DNA of 64,000 nucleotides from an uncultured Acetatifactor sp. (GTDB lineage Bacteria; Bacillota; Clostridia; Lachnospirales; Lachnospiraceae): NCBI GenBank assembly GCA_910578995.1, contig CAJTSY010000006.1, forward strand, positions 11,191-75,190, in the 5' to 3' direction. A program made the position numbers and the translations under genes. Below the pieces are notes generated by a model. The model was given only the letters and a program-made list of their open reading frames with translations. It was not told the origin of the DNA and did not search any database. This document shows, one piece after another, positions 1 to 7,537 of this stretch; position 1 is the first letter of the stretch, and each line of letters begins with the position of its first letter.

Positions 1-62
1 CCTGCTTTAAACATTTTTTCCTCTTTTCTGTGCGACAGGAAATCCAGAGCGTAAAGCCTGTT

Positions 63-92
63 GAAGTATGTATGCCGCACGGTGCATACTTC
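63..92. other. Stem-loop downstream of luxS
   Basis: Perfect 8-bp inverted repeat (GAAGTATG / CATACTTC) about 12 bases past the luxS stop. There is no U-run on the luxS side, so it is at best a weak or Rho-assisted 3' end. Nothing else is seen in bases 1-104. Confidence 0.3.
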
Positions 93-104
93 GGGCAGAG
101 GGAA

Positions 105-584
105 TTACACGGGATAGACCAGCCTGCTGTCGTCGATGTCATACAGCACCTGGTCCAGGTATCTTTTTGCCAGGAAGTTTGCCATGGACAGGTTCATGTC
201 CAGGTAGTTTCCGCAGTCCATGGGGGACGCGCCCGGAACCTCGCCCTTATAATCGCGGATGAATTCATACATCTGCCGTACCAGGGGGAGGATATCCCTG
301 GAACTGTAGTCGCCTGCCAGCAGCAGGTAGAAACCGGTGCGGCATCCCATGGGGCCGAAATAGATGGTTTTGTCCTTATATTCCGGATGGTTGCGCAGAA
401 AGGTGGCGCCCAGGTGTTCGATGGTATGGACCTCCGCCGTGTTCATGACAGGTTCTTCGTTGGGACTGGTCATGCGCAGGTCGAAGGTGGTGACGGTCTC
501 CGCGCCAATCCTGTCCCTGCGGGATACGTAGACGCCGGGCTGAAGCCGGATGTGGTCGATGGTAAAGCTTGTGATTTTTTCCAT
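105..584 (-). CDS. luxS: S-ribosylhomocysteine lyase LuxS
   Basis: Cleaves S-ribosylhomocysteine to homocysteine and DPD, the precursor of AI-2, in the cytosolic activated-methyl cycle. The 159-residue length is normal for the family. The metal site is visible: HTIEH gives His53, Glu56 and His57, and Cys124 in PMDCGN is the third ligand. Cys81 in GPMGCRTGF is the catalytic cysteine. The start is supported by AAAGGA 8 bases upstream. It appears monocistronic, with a promoter at 713-741 and a roughly 120-nt structured leader. No pfs/mtnN gene is in the window. Assignment is secure. Confidence 0.97.
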   Translation of the reverse strand: MEKITSFTIDHIRLQPGVYVSRRDRIGAETVTTFDLRMTSPNEEPVMNTAEVHTIEHLGATFLRNHPEYKDKTIYFGPMGCRTGFYLLLAGDYSSRDILPLVRQMYEFIRDYKGEVPGASPMDCGNYLDMNLSMANFLAKRYLDQVLYDIDDSRLVYPV

Positions 585-621
585 AACAGGTATTCCTTTC
601 GCTGTATTGTCTTGTTACTGT

Positions 622-691
622 TCACCCGGTGCCTCAGCGATGGTTTTCGTGCGCATTATGCACGAAAGACCCGAGGGGATCGTTCCGGTGA
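622..691 (-). promoter_or_regulatory. Nested stem-loop in luxS leader
   Basis: Between the luxS promoter and start lie three nested pairings: TCACC 622-626 with GGTGA 687-691, CCTC 632-635 with GAGG 673-676, and TTTCGTGC 645-652 with GCACGAAA 660-667. The order suggests one folded leader RNA. It does not match the SAM or SAH riboswitch consensus as far as I can tell by eye. Function unknown. Confidence 0.45.
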
Positions 692-712
692 CTGGTATTC
701 TCTCTGCCATTT

Positions 713-741
713 ATGATAATATAGCCTTCGTGAAATGTCAA
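713..741 (-). promoter_or_regulatory. Sigma-A promoter of luxS
   Basis: On the minus strand, TTGACA (736-741) and TATCAT (713-718) are separated by 17 bp. This places the transcript start near 706 and gives a leader of about 120 nt. Confidence 0.65.
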
Positions 742-854
742 TTTCAAAAAGGCTCATTGCTTTTTTTACGGAAGTCCTGTAAACTGGAAGGAAGGTTGTG
801 GAAAATCCGGAACATAAATAGTTACTGTATACCATAAAAATTCGGAGGAATGTC

Positions 855-1082
855 ATGAATGCTGCGTCAATTATGAAGCTGATGAGTGCAAAGAACCAGT
901 TTGGCAAAAACCACCCCAAGTTCGAGGCTTTTCTGAAAAGTGTCTTTTCCAGGAAGATAGAGGAGGGGACGGTAATTGAAATTACGGTTACCAGGCCGGG
1001 GGAAAATCCTGTCACTGCAAATTTAAAGGTCATGCAGTCCGACCTGGAGCTGCTGGAGGAGCTGAAAGGGCTGACACAATGA
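855..1082 (+). CDS. Small conserved-type protein paired with AAA ATPase
   Basis: 75 residues, start set by GGAGGA 5 bases upstream. No recognised domain. It has a basic N-terminal half and an HPr-like stretch (SRKIEEGTVIEITVTRPGE) typical of short HPr-related proteins in Clostridia, ending in a Leu/Glu helix. The usual HPr His-15 motif is not evident, so phosphocarrier activity should not be assumed. Its stop codon overlaps the start of the next ATPase (ATGA), indicating translational coupling and probably joint function. Confidence 0.7.
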   Translation: MNAASIMKLMSAKNQFGKNHPKFEAFLKSVFSRKIEEGTVIEITVTRPGENPVTANLKVMQSDLELLEELKGLTQ

Positions 1083-1936
1083 TATATTTGTCCCATTTTA
1101 CATTTCCGGATGTCGAACTGGAATACAGCTTCCTGATGGGGATCAGGCGGACGTGCTATGATACGGCCTACCCCTTTCAGGTGTTGTCCAGGCACGGCCT
1201 GCGGATGCTGGATTTTGAACCTGTGACGATCCTGTATGGGGGAAACGGCTCCGGAAAGACTACGGCGCTGAATGTGATCGCTGAAAAGATACATTTAAAG
1301 CGGGAGGCCGTATATAACAGGTCCAATTTTTTTGAAGACTATACCGCCATGTGCGACTACGAACTGCAGGAGCCGGTTCCCGGGGGGAGCCGGATTATTA
1401 CCAGTGACGATGTGTTTGACTTTGTGCTGAACCTGAGATGCCTCAATGACGGGATCAACAACAAGAGGGAGGAGTTGTTTGAGGAGTACTTGGAGAACAA
1501 ATACTCCCATTTTCAGATGAGATCCCTGAAGGATTATGAACAGCTGAAGAAGAGTTATATGGCCCACACAAAGACCCAGTCCAAATACGTCAGGAACAAT
1601 CTGATGGACAATGTGCGGGAGCATTCCAACGGGGAGAGCGCCTTTCTGTATTTTTCCGAACAGATTCATGAAAACGGGCTGTATCTGTTGGACGAGCCTG
1701 AGAACAGCCTGGCTCCGGCAAGGCAGCAGGAACTGATGAAATTTCTGGAGGATTCCGCGCGGTTTTTCGGATGCCAGTTTATTATATCTACTCATTCGCC
1801 CTTTCTGCTGTCCATGAGGGGCGCCAAAATATATGATATGGATGAGGAAGTGGTGGACGTAAAGAGATGGACGGAACTTCCCGGTATCCGGGCCTATTTT
1901 GATTTTTTTAAGAAGCATGAGGGGGAATTCCTGTAA
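1079..1936 (+). CDS. AAA family ATPase (ABC-ATPase-like)
   Basis: 285 residues. Walker A is GGNGSGKTT at residues 54-62. An ABC-signature-like SNGES lies near 182, and Walker B (YLLDEPEN) near 201-208 is followed by a switch histidine in IISTHSP. This is the compact SMC/ABC-like ATPase type, related to AAA_21-class proteins and OLD ATPase domains, with no TOPRIM nuclease attached. Cytosolic. The role is unknown; such proteins occur alone or beside small partners, as here with the coupled 75-residue protein. A bidirectional terminator follows. Confidence 0.85.
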   Translation: MIYLSHFTFPDVELEYSFLMGIRRTCYDTAYPFQVLSRHGLRMLDFEPVTILYGGNGSGKTTALNVIAEKIHLKREAVYNRSNFFEDYTAMCDYELQEPVPGGSRIITSDDVFDFVLNLRCLNDGINNKREELFEEYLENKYSHFQMRSLKDYEQLKKSYMAHTKTQSKYVRNNLMDNVREHSNGESAFLYFSEQIHENGLYLLDEPENSLAPARQQELMKFLEDSARFFGCQFIISTHSPFLLSMRGAKIYDMDEEVVDVKRWTELPGIRAYFDFFKKHEGEFL

Positions 1937-1973
1937 GGAAGGTGTATAGGGGGACGGGCCGTCATAAAAAGGA

Positions 1974-2006
1974 CTGCCTGCACCGGAAAATGCAGGGCGC
2001 AGGCAG
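1974..2006. terminator. Bidirectional intrinsic terminator
   Basis: 8-bp stem CTGCCTGC / GCAGGCAG between convergent genes. On the minus strand the stem runs into TCCTTTTTA, ending the perR-rbr-rubredoxin transcript. On the plus strand a looser T-rich run (TTCTCTTGTTTTT) follows the ATPase gene. Confidence 0.65.
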
Positions 2007-2018
2007 CTTCTCTTGTTT

Positions 2019-2192
2019 TTAGTTGTAATTGTCGATGCAGGGCTGGAACATGCTCTTGTTCACGCCGCAAACGGGGCAGCACCAGTCATCGGGAAGATCC
2101 TCGAATTTGGTCCCGGGAGCGATGCCGTGCTCGGGATCACCTTTCTCAGGATCATAAGTATATCCGCAGGGATTGCAAAAATATTTCTGCAT
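2019..2192 (-). CDS. Rubredoxin, 57 residues
   Basis: Short one-iron electron carrier. Translation shows both Cys knuckles: Cys6-x2-Cys9-Gly-Tyr near the N-terminus and Cys39-x2-Cys42-Gly-Val near the C-terminus, joined by the usual PEHGI and DLPDDW segments. An AAAGGAG ribosome-binding site precedes the ATG by about 9 bases. It is third in the perR-rubrerythrin-rubredoxin array. In anaerobes such rubredoxins pass electrons from NAD(P)H-rubredoxin oxidoreductase to rubrerythrin or superoxide reductase; the oxidoreductase is not in this window. An extra Cys near the C-terminus (QPC) is unusual. Confidence 0.93.
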   Translation of the reverse strand: MQKYFCNPCGYTYDPEKGDPEHGIAPGTKFEDLPDDWCCPVCGVNKSMFQPCIDNYN

Positions 2193-2248
2193 GGTAGTAA
2201 ATCTCCTTTCTGAAATTTATGCCTTTAGCTAAAGAGGGGTATTTGCCC

Positions 2249-2788
2249 TTAGCTGAAGTACCTCTTTAACAGACCCTCAAATGCCTTGCCGTGCCTAGCC
2301 TCATCCCTTGCCATCTCGTGTACGGTGTCATGGATTGCATCCAGGTTGGCAGCCTTAGCTCTCTTGGCCAGGTCAAACTTGCCTGCTGTAGCGCCGTTCT
2401 CGGCATCAACCCTCATCTCCAGGTTTTTCTTGGTGGAATCGGTAACAACCTCTCCCAGCAGCTCGGCAAACTTTGCAGCGTGCTCAGCCTCCTCATAGGC
2501 GGCCTTCTCCCAGTACAGGCCGATTTCGGGATAACCTTCCCTGTGGGCAACCCTTGCCATAGCCAGGTACATGCCTACCTCAGAGCACTCGCCCTCGAAG
2601 TTGGCGCGCAGGTCTTTGATGATGTCCTCGGGAACACCCTGCGCAACGCCTACAACATGCTCGGCAGCCCAGGTCTTCTCACCGGCCTGAACAGTGAACT
2701 TCTCGGCGGGAGCATGGCAGATGGGGCATTCAGCCGGCGCTGCGTCTCCTTCGTGCACATAGCCGCATACTTGACATACATACTTCAT
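2249..2788 (-). CDS. rbr: Rubrerythrin, reverse type (rubredoxin domain first)
   Basis: 179 residues. The N-terminal rubredoxin-like Fe site is Cys5-x2-Cys8 and Cys21-x2-Cys24. A four-helix diiron domain follows, with ExxH-type helices visible in EAEH and in DEARH near the C-terminus. Placing the rubredoxin domain at the N-terminus is the reverse of classical rubrerythrin; clostridial reverse rubrerythrins act as NADH-linked peroxidases that remove H2O2 and O2. It follows perR by 49 bp and precedes a stand-alone rubredoxin, so PerR control is likely. A good ribosome-binding site (AAGGAG) is present. Confidence 0.95.
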   Translation of the reverse strand: MKYVCQVCGYVHEGDAAPAECPICHAPAEKFTVQAGEKTWAAEHVVGVAQGVPEDIIKDLRANFEGECSEVGMYLAMARVAHREGYPEIGLYWEKAAYEEAEHAAKFAELLGEVVTDSTKKNLEMRVDAENGATAGKFDLAKRAKAANLDAIHDTVHEMARDEARHGKAFEGLLKRYFS

Positions 2789-2837
2789 AATAGTATCTCC
2801 TTTTTATTATAAATTTTGAACTGCCGTAATTAAGTAA

Positions 2838-3233
2838 TCACCGGGAGCAGATACAGTTCCGGCAGGTTCCATAGAAATAAGTCATATGTCCTGCCACATG
2901 CCCTTCAAAACCTGCCGCCGCCAGGGCGTTCAGGGAGTCGATCTGATCCGGATCCGCATCCAGGTCAGTGACGCCGCCGCATACCCGGCAGACAAAATGG
3001 TAATGGAGAGAGGTATCCCCGTCGAAATGATCCACGCCGTCCCCCACATTCAGGCGGTTGATTTCACCATTGTCGGCAAGAAGCGTCAGATTTCGGTATA
3101 CAGTGCCCAGGCTGATGTTCGGATTCTGTCTGCGGACATTTTTGTAGACAATATCCGCCGTGGGGTGATCCTTTCTGGTCATCAGGAACTCTTTTATCAG
3201 CTGGCGCTGTCTGCTGAACTTTTGGGCAGCCAT
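2838..3233 (-). CDS. perR: PerR-type Fur family regulator
   Basis: 131-residue metal-dependent repressor. Residues 1-65 form the winged helix (SLGTVYRNLTLL recognition region), followed by a dimer domain. The structural zinc cysteines are Cys82/Cys85 and Cys124/Cys127. Regulatory-site candidates are His23, His69, His77, His79 and Asp90. The Asp at the position where Fur normally has Glu favours PerR (peroxide sensing) over Fur, by my reading of the alignment. It leads the rubrerythrin operon and has a sigma-A promoter and a palindromic operator directly upstream, which suggests autoregulation. Confidence 0.85.
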   Translation of the reverse strand: MAAQKFSRQRQLIKEFLMTRKDHPTADIVYKNVRRQNPNISLGTVYRNLTLLADNGEINRLNVGDGVDHFDGDTSLHYHFVCRVCGGVTDLDADPDQIDSLNALAAAGFEGHVAGHMTYFYGTCRNCICSR

Positions 3234-3252
3234 CCTTCACTCCTTTGAAATT

Positions 3253-3265
3253 AGTAATGATTACT
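3253..3265. promoter_or_regulatory. PerR/Fur-type operator
   Basis: Perfect 6-1-6 inverted repeat AGTAATGATTACT, 20 bp upstream of the perR start and just downstream of the -10 box. It resembles the 7-1-7 PerR box TTATAATNATTATAA in spacing and AT content, with G/C changes. Confidence 0.6.
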
Positions 3266-3270
3266 GTTTT

Positions 3271-3298
3271 ATTATAATGCTTTTTCCTGGTTTGTCAA
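3271..3298 (-). promoter_or_regulatory. Sigma-A promoter of perR operon
   Basis: Consensus TTGACA (3293-3298) and TATAAT (3271-3276), minus strand, 16-bp spacer. Strong promoter; the palindrome at 3253-3265 would overlap the start of transcription. Confidence 0.8.
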
Positions 3299-3344
3299 CA
3301 GAAAATGGACACATAAGGAAAATTTTATACTTTTATATTTTGCT

Positions 3345-6107
3345 TTATAGTTTGTTCCGGGGGCCCTCCACCCTTCCCAGCCGTGCCGCCAGTCCGGTCA
3401 GTATCTCATGGGTGATTGTACCGCACTGCTCCGCGATCTGGGCGGCCGTGATCTCTTCTTTTCCGGAACGCCCTATGACGACGGCATCATCGCCGCTGCG
3501 GATTTTGGGAATTCCGGTGACATCCACAATGGACTGGTCCATGCAGATCCTGCCGATAAAGGGGGCCCTGCGGCCATTAATCAGCACATATCCCCTGCCG
3601 TTGGACAGCTCCCTGGGCAGTCCGTCCGCATAACCGATTGCGACGGCGGCAATCTGCATATCCTGTTCGGCGGTGTAGGTGATGCCGTATCCCACGGATT
3701 CCCCTGCATGCAGGGTGCGGAGGGAGGTAACCTTTGCTTTCAGGGACAGAACAGGCATCAGGGAATCTTTCCAGATATTCTGGTCTGTCTGGGTGCTGAG
3801 AACGCCGTAAAGGGCGATGCCGGGACGGACATAGTCCGCCGCGAGGCATTTCGGATCCAGGCCTGCACGGACCGGGGAAGCCTGGATAGCCTGTTCCCGG
3901 GCAGCTCTGTCCGGCAGCAGGTTCAGGATACCGTAACTTGCCAGCAGGTGCAGGCCGGGGCAGGGACAGCCCTCCTCCTTCAGGATATCGATGACCTGGT
4001 AGAAGGCCTGAATCTGACTGTAGGTGAAGGCCCTGTGGTCCGGGTGGGGGGAGTCGCTGGCGCACAGATGGGTAAACACACCGTCCACTTTCAGGTTTTC
4101 CATCTGGTAAACAGCAGTAATCTCCTCCATATTTTCACACCGTATGCCAATGCGGTGCATTCCCGTGTCGATTCCGATATGTACATGGAGCCGTTCCCCG
4201 AACTGGTTCATCCTGCGGGCATAGGCGTAGTCCACAACGGTCTGTGTCAGCCGGTATTTCCGAAGCAGGGGGAAGTCCTTCGGGGCTGTGTAGCCCAGGA
4301 TCAGAATCTTCCCCGGTATTCCGGCCTTTCTCAGCACGATGCCTTCTGAGATACAGGCAACGCAGAAAGCGCTTACCCCCAGACGGCTGAGCATCCGGGA
4401 GATCTGGATGATGCCGTGCCCGTATGCATCCGCTTTCACTGCAGGCATCAGCCGGCAGCCGTGGGGAAGCCGGGAGAGGAAAAATGCCACATTCTGTTCC
4501 AGGGCATCCGGGCTGAGCTCGATCCATGCCCGGGAACATGCGGATTCGTCCTGTTGTGTTTCCGCATCCGAACCAACGGTGGATTCTGCCATGGTGTTCC
4601 TCATGGAAGAATCTATGGGGCCTGCAGGTATGCTTTTCCGCGGCTCCTGTTTTTGCCGGCCTGCCAGGCGGACACGGCGGGGGGCTTTCTGCTGCATGAC
4701 AGATATGTCTTCTTCCGGTTCATCAACGGAGAAATCCGGTTCCCTGTCATCCGTATCACCCGTATCAGCTATATCACCCATGTCGCCTATATCATCCATG
4801 TCACCTATATCATCCATTTCCTCCATATTTTCCAGGTCTTCCAATTCTTCCAACGACTCCTCATCGAATCCGGGGACTTCCTCCGGAAACGGCATGTCTG
4901 CCTCGTCTGCCGTACCGGGAAGTTCATCCGCATCCCAGTCTTCATAGTCACTGTACAATTGCTGCTCCTGTGTATCTTCCTCCTGGAACCGTGTTTTCCG
5001 CCTGACAGATCCGGTTCCGCTTTTGGAGGCAGTTCTGCTCTTTCCGCCCGCCCTGTTTCCTGCCGGCGGGGACAGAAGCCGGGAGAGATTTACTTTTCCC
5101 TGCAGGAAGGTTACGAAAAATGCCGCGGCCGTGGACAGAACGGCCACTGCAAAATAATGAACCAGATTGTTTTCCACCAAAAGCTCCGTCAGGTGCAGCG
5201 GCCTGGCGAGTCCCCTGACCACCACGATAAAGGCCGGATGCAGGATATAGATCCACATGGCGGCGGTGCGGAAGCCTTTTTTTGATTCCACCCGGAACCA
5301 CAAAAGCAGCTGGTACAGGAAATACATAACAGGTATCAGCGACAGGTACATGCTGTCATGCCGCTGCAGCTGAAAATGCCGCAGCAGGAACCCTTCCACT
5401 GTCATCATCAGGAAGGAGAGCGCCAGACCCGTACAGCAGGTAGGCAGGGAAATGTCCCCCTGTTCCTCCTCTTCATGCGCCCGTGCAGCCCACATGCCCA
5501 TTACCAGGAAAAGGGGGGCAAGAAACAGGCCGTTGCGGGTATAGGAAAAAATGGTAAAGCCAAAGTCGTAGATGCCCTCCAGCATGGGGACTTTCTGAAC
5601 CAGGCCGTAATAGCTGTCTCCCAGAAGCCCGATCACGTACAGCAGGGCGGAGACAGCGGTCATGCCTTTGAGATCCAGGAAAAGGCTCATGAGGCGCACC
5701 AGTCCGATGCCCAGGATACAGGCCGGGAAGTACCAGAGATGATAAAAGGTTCCGTCAAATATAAGCATCCGCAGGGCTGAACCGAAGGTAATGTCCTGAT
5801 AATGTTCCGCATAGATGCCGATGGGGAGATAGAGCAGAATGCAGAAGAGATAAAGCAGCCCGGTTTTTAACAGAAATTTATGGAACCTGGCCGTGCTTTT
5901 CACCGAACGGGTCAGCAGCCCTGCCGCCACAAACTGGCCGGTAACCATAAAGAAAAACGGAACGGCAATCCTGGCAAGAATTCTTGTCAGAAAAAAATCA
6001 GCCCCCTCGCTTAAGGCGGCGAGGGGCGACGTGTGAATTGCAACTACAAGCAGGGCGGCAATGATCCGGAACCGGTCCAGTCCGCCGTAGTTTTTTTGGG
6101 TGCGCAT
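3345..6107 (-). CDS. vanT: VanT-type membrane serine/alanine racemase
   Basis: About 920 residues, longer than the roughly 700 of known VanT. Residues 1-345 form an acyltransferase-3-like domain with about ten membrane segments, thought to import L-Ser. Residues 346-540 are an acidic low-complexity linker with MDDIGD-like repeats. From 545 on is a fold-type III PLP racemase, with VKADAYGHG (PLP lysine near 557) and catalytic Tyr in GYGITY near 810. Near the C-terminus, THEI carries His where alanine racemases have Tyr and VanT proteins Asn. I chose 6107 because GGAGGA abuts the upstream ATG at 6113 with no spacing. It follows vanG by about 60 bp. A bifunctional Ala/Ser racemase cannot be excluded. 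Confidence 0.88.
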   Translation of the reverse strand: MRTQKNYGGLDRFRIIAALLVVAIHTSPLAALSEGADFFLTRILARIAVPFFFMVTGQFVAAGLLTRSVKSTARFHKFLLKTGLLYLFCILLYLPIGIYAEHYQDITFGSALRMLIFDGTFYHLWYFPACILGIGLVRLMSLFLDLKGMTAVSALLYVIGLLGDSYYGLVQKVPMLEGIYDFGFTIFSYTRNGLFLAPLFLVMGMWAARAHEEEEQGDISLPTCCTGLALSFLMMTVEGFLLRHFQLQRHDSMYLSLIPVMYFLYQLLLWFRVESKKGFRTAAMWIYILHPAFIVVVRGLARPLHLTELLVENNLVHYFAVAVLSTAAAFFVTFLQGKVNLSRLLSPPAGNRAGGKSRTASKSGTGSVRRKTRFQEEDTQEQQLYSDYEDWDADELPGTADEADMPFPEEVPGFDEESLEELEDLENMEEMDDIGDMDDIGDMGDIADTGDTDDREPDFSVDEPEEDISVMQQKAPRRVRLAGRQKQEPRKSIPAGPIDSSMRNTMAESTVGSDAETQQDESACSRAWIELSPDALEQNVAFFLSRLPHGCRLMPAVKADAYGHGIIQISRMLSRLGVSAFCVACISEGIVLRKAGIPGKILILGYTAPKDFPLLRKYRLTQTVVDYAYARRMNQFGERLHVHIGIDTGMHRIGIRCENMEEITAVYQMENLKVDGVFTHLCASDSPHPDHRAFTYSQIQAFYQVIDILKEEGCPCPGLHLLASYGILNLLPDRAAREQAIQASPVRAGLDPKCLAADYVRPGIALYGVLSTQTDQNIWKDSLMPVLSLKAKVTSLRTLHAGESVGYGITYTAEQDMQIAAVAIGYADGLPRELSNGRGYVLINGRRAPFIGRICMDQSIVDVTGIPKIRSGDDAVVIGRSGKEEITAAQIAEQCGTITHEILTGLAARLGRVEGPRNKL

Positions 6108-6169
6108 CTGCATTCCTCCATTGCTGTGAAAGTCTTAAAATCTGGCAAAAGGTGTCTTGAAGTGCAGCC

Positions 6170-7216
6170 TCATTCCAGGGCCAGTTCCAGAATCCTCGTG
6201 AGAACCTGGCTGAAGGAATATCCGGCCGCCTTCATCATGCCGGGATAACGGCTGTGGTCCGTGAAGCCGGGAATGGTATTGACTTCGTTGAAGACCACAT
6301 CTCCTTCGGGAGTGAGGAACATGTCTACCCTTGCGAAACCGCGGCATCCCAGGGCTCTGTAAATGCACTTCGCGGTCTTCTTGATTTCCGCGGCTTTGGA
6401 GTCGTCTATCCTGGCGGGTACATGGATGGCGGAAGTTTTCAGGGTATATTTTTCCGTAAAGTCAAAGAAGCCGCCGGACAGCTCGATCTCATCCACCTCT
6501 CCGGTTATAAGTTCTCCGTTGCCCAGAACCGCGCATCCCACTTCGAAGCCCAGGATGTTTTCTTCCAGGAGTACCTGGGTATCGTACCGGAAGGCAAGGG
6601 AGAGGGCGGCGGAGAGCTGATCCCTGTCCGTGATTCTGGTAATGCCGTAGGAAGAGCCGGCCTTCACCGGCTTCACATAAAGGGGATAACCGATCTCTTC
6701 CGCAAAGGTTTCCGCCTGGCTCAGGGCGGTATCCTTCTCCAGGACGGCATGCCGGGGAACGCGCACCCCGTTCAGGCTCGCCAGCCTGTGGGCCCTGTCC
6801 TTATCCATGCCCAGGGCGGAGGCAAGGGTGCCGCAGCCTGCAATGGGCAGACCTGCCAGCTCCAACAGCCCCTGGATGGTGCCGTCTTCACCGTTGCAGC
6901 CGTGAAGCACGGGGAAGGCAATGTCCAGCGGAAGGCTCTCAATCCCGCTTTCCTTCAGCAGGAGCAGCCGCTTTTCTCCCCGGTTGGGAGAGAGCGCCGC
7001 GGGGGTGCAGTCCTCCGGATTGTGCCAGGTGTCATTGAGCATTTTCTCAACCGGGCCGACATAATGGTACCAGGAACCCTCCTGCGTAATACCGATAAGA
7101 ACCGGATTGTATTTTGTATGGTCCAGATTCAGGACGACACCGGACGCAGAGGAGAGAGAGACACTATATTCGGGAGAGCAGCCTCCAAAAAATATGGCAA
7201 CATTCATTTTTTCCAT
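6170..7216 (-). CDS. vanG: VanG-type D-Ala--D-Ser ligase
   Basis: 348-residue ATP-grasp ligase joining D-Ala to D-Ser (or D-Ala) to make altered peptidoglycan termini of the low-level vancomycin-resistance type. Visible motifs are the N-terminal GGCSPEYSVS, PVLHGCNGEDG, MDKDRAH, KPVKAGSSYGI, the omega-loop TEKYTLK, and NEVNTIPGFT. EKY in the omega loop and the overall wording match VanG closely and differ from housekeeping Ddl. It is transcribed with vanT. The vanXY D,D-peptidase that normally lies between them is absent from the window, so a full resistance operon is not shown. The ribosome-binding site AAAGGA lies 8 bases upstream. Confidence 0.88.
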   Translation of the reverse strand: MEKMNVAIFFGGCSPEYSVSLSSASGVVLNLDHTKYNPVLIGITQEGSWYHYVGPVEKMLNDTWHNPEDCTPAALSPNRGEKRLLLLKESGIESLPLDIAFPVLHGCNGEDGTIQGLLELAGLPIAGCGTLASALGMDKDRAHRLASLNGVRVPRHAVLEKDTALSQAETFAEEIGYPLYVKPVKAGSSYGITRITDRDQLSAALSLAFRYDTQVLLEENILGFEVGCAVLGNGELITGEVDEIELSGGFFDFTEKYTLKTSAIHVPARIDDSKAAEIKKTAKCIYRALGCRGFARVDMFLTPEGDVVFNEVNTIPGFTDHSRYPGMMKAAGYSFSQVLTRILELALE

Positions 7217-7263
7217 GATAAAATCCTTTCCTGTGTAATGTGGCGGGTCACCCGCGCCTTTTT

Positions 7264-7292
7264 ATCCTACATCTAAAGAGAGGAAAAGTAAA
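7264..7292 (-). promoter_or_regulatory. Possible promoter of vanG-vanT
   Basis: Minus strand TTTACT (7287-7292), 17-bp spacer, TAGGAT (7264-7269). Consensus match is moderate. Confidence 0.35.
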
Positions 7293-7413
7293 TAGTCGGA
7301 AGGTTAATTTTTCCTTAAATTGAGGGAGCTCAAATTGACGAATGCCCTTCCGTTACTTTTAAGAGTTTTTTAATGATATTTTTTCCTTATTTAACACATT
7401 CAGGGTTTGAATA

Positions 7414-7422
7414 TGGTATAAT
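7414..7422 (+). promoter_or_regulatory. Extended -10 promoter for the sensor kinase operon
   Basis: TGGTATAAT, an extended -10 element, falls at the left edge of the first copy of the 34-bp repeat. No clear -35 is visible at 17 bp, as is common for extended -10 promoters. Confidence 0.45.
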
Positions 7423-7521
7423 GACCTTATTCCTGGCATGAGAGGGCCGGATGGCCATCCTGTCATGTGCGTTGCTGTGCACATGACATAATGACCTTAT
7501 TCCTGGCATGAGACGGCCGGA
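7418..7521 (+). repeat. 34-bp direct repeat flanking a 10-bp hairpin
   Basis: Two copies of a 34-bp segment (7418-7451 and 7488-7521, one mismatch) lie 70 bp apart. The segment starts ATAATGACCTTATTCC. Between them is a perfect inverted repeat TGTCATGTGC (7461-7470) / GCACATGACA (7479-7488) with an 8-nt loop. The second copy reaches the ribosome-binding region of the kinase gene. It looks like a local duplication of the promoter-proximal leader, or paired regulator sites. Confidence 0.8.
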
Positions 7522-7537
7522 GGAAGGGAAAAGGGTT

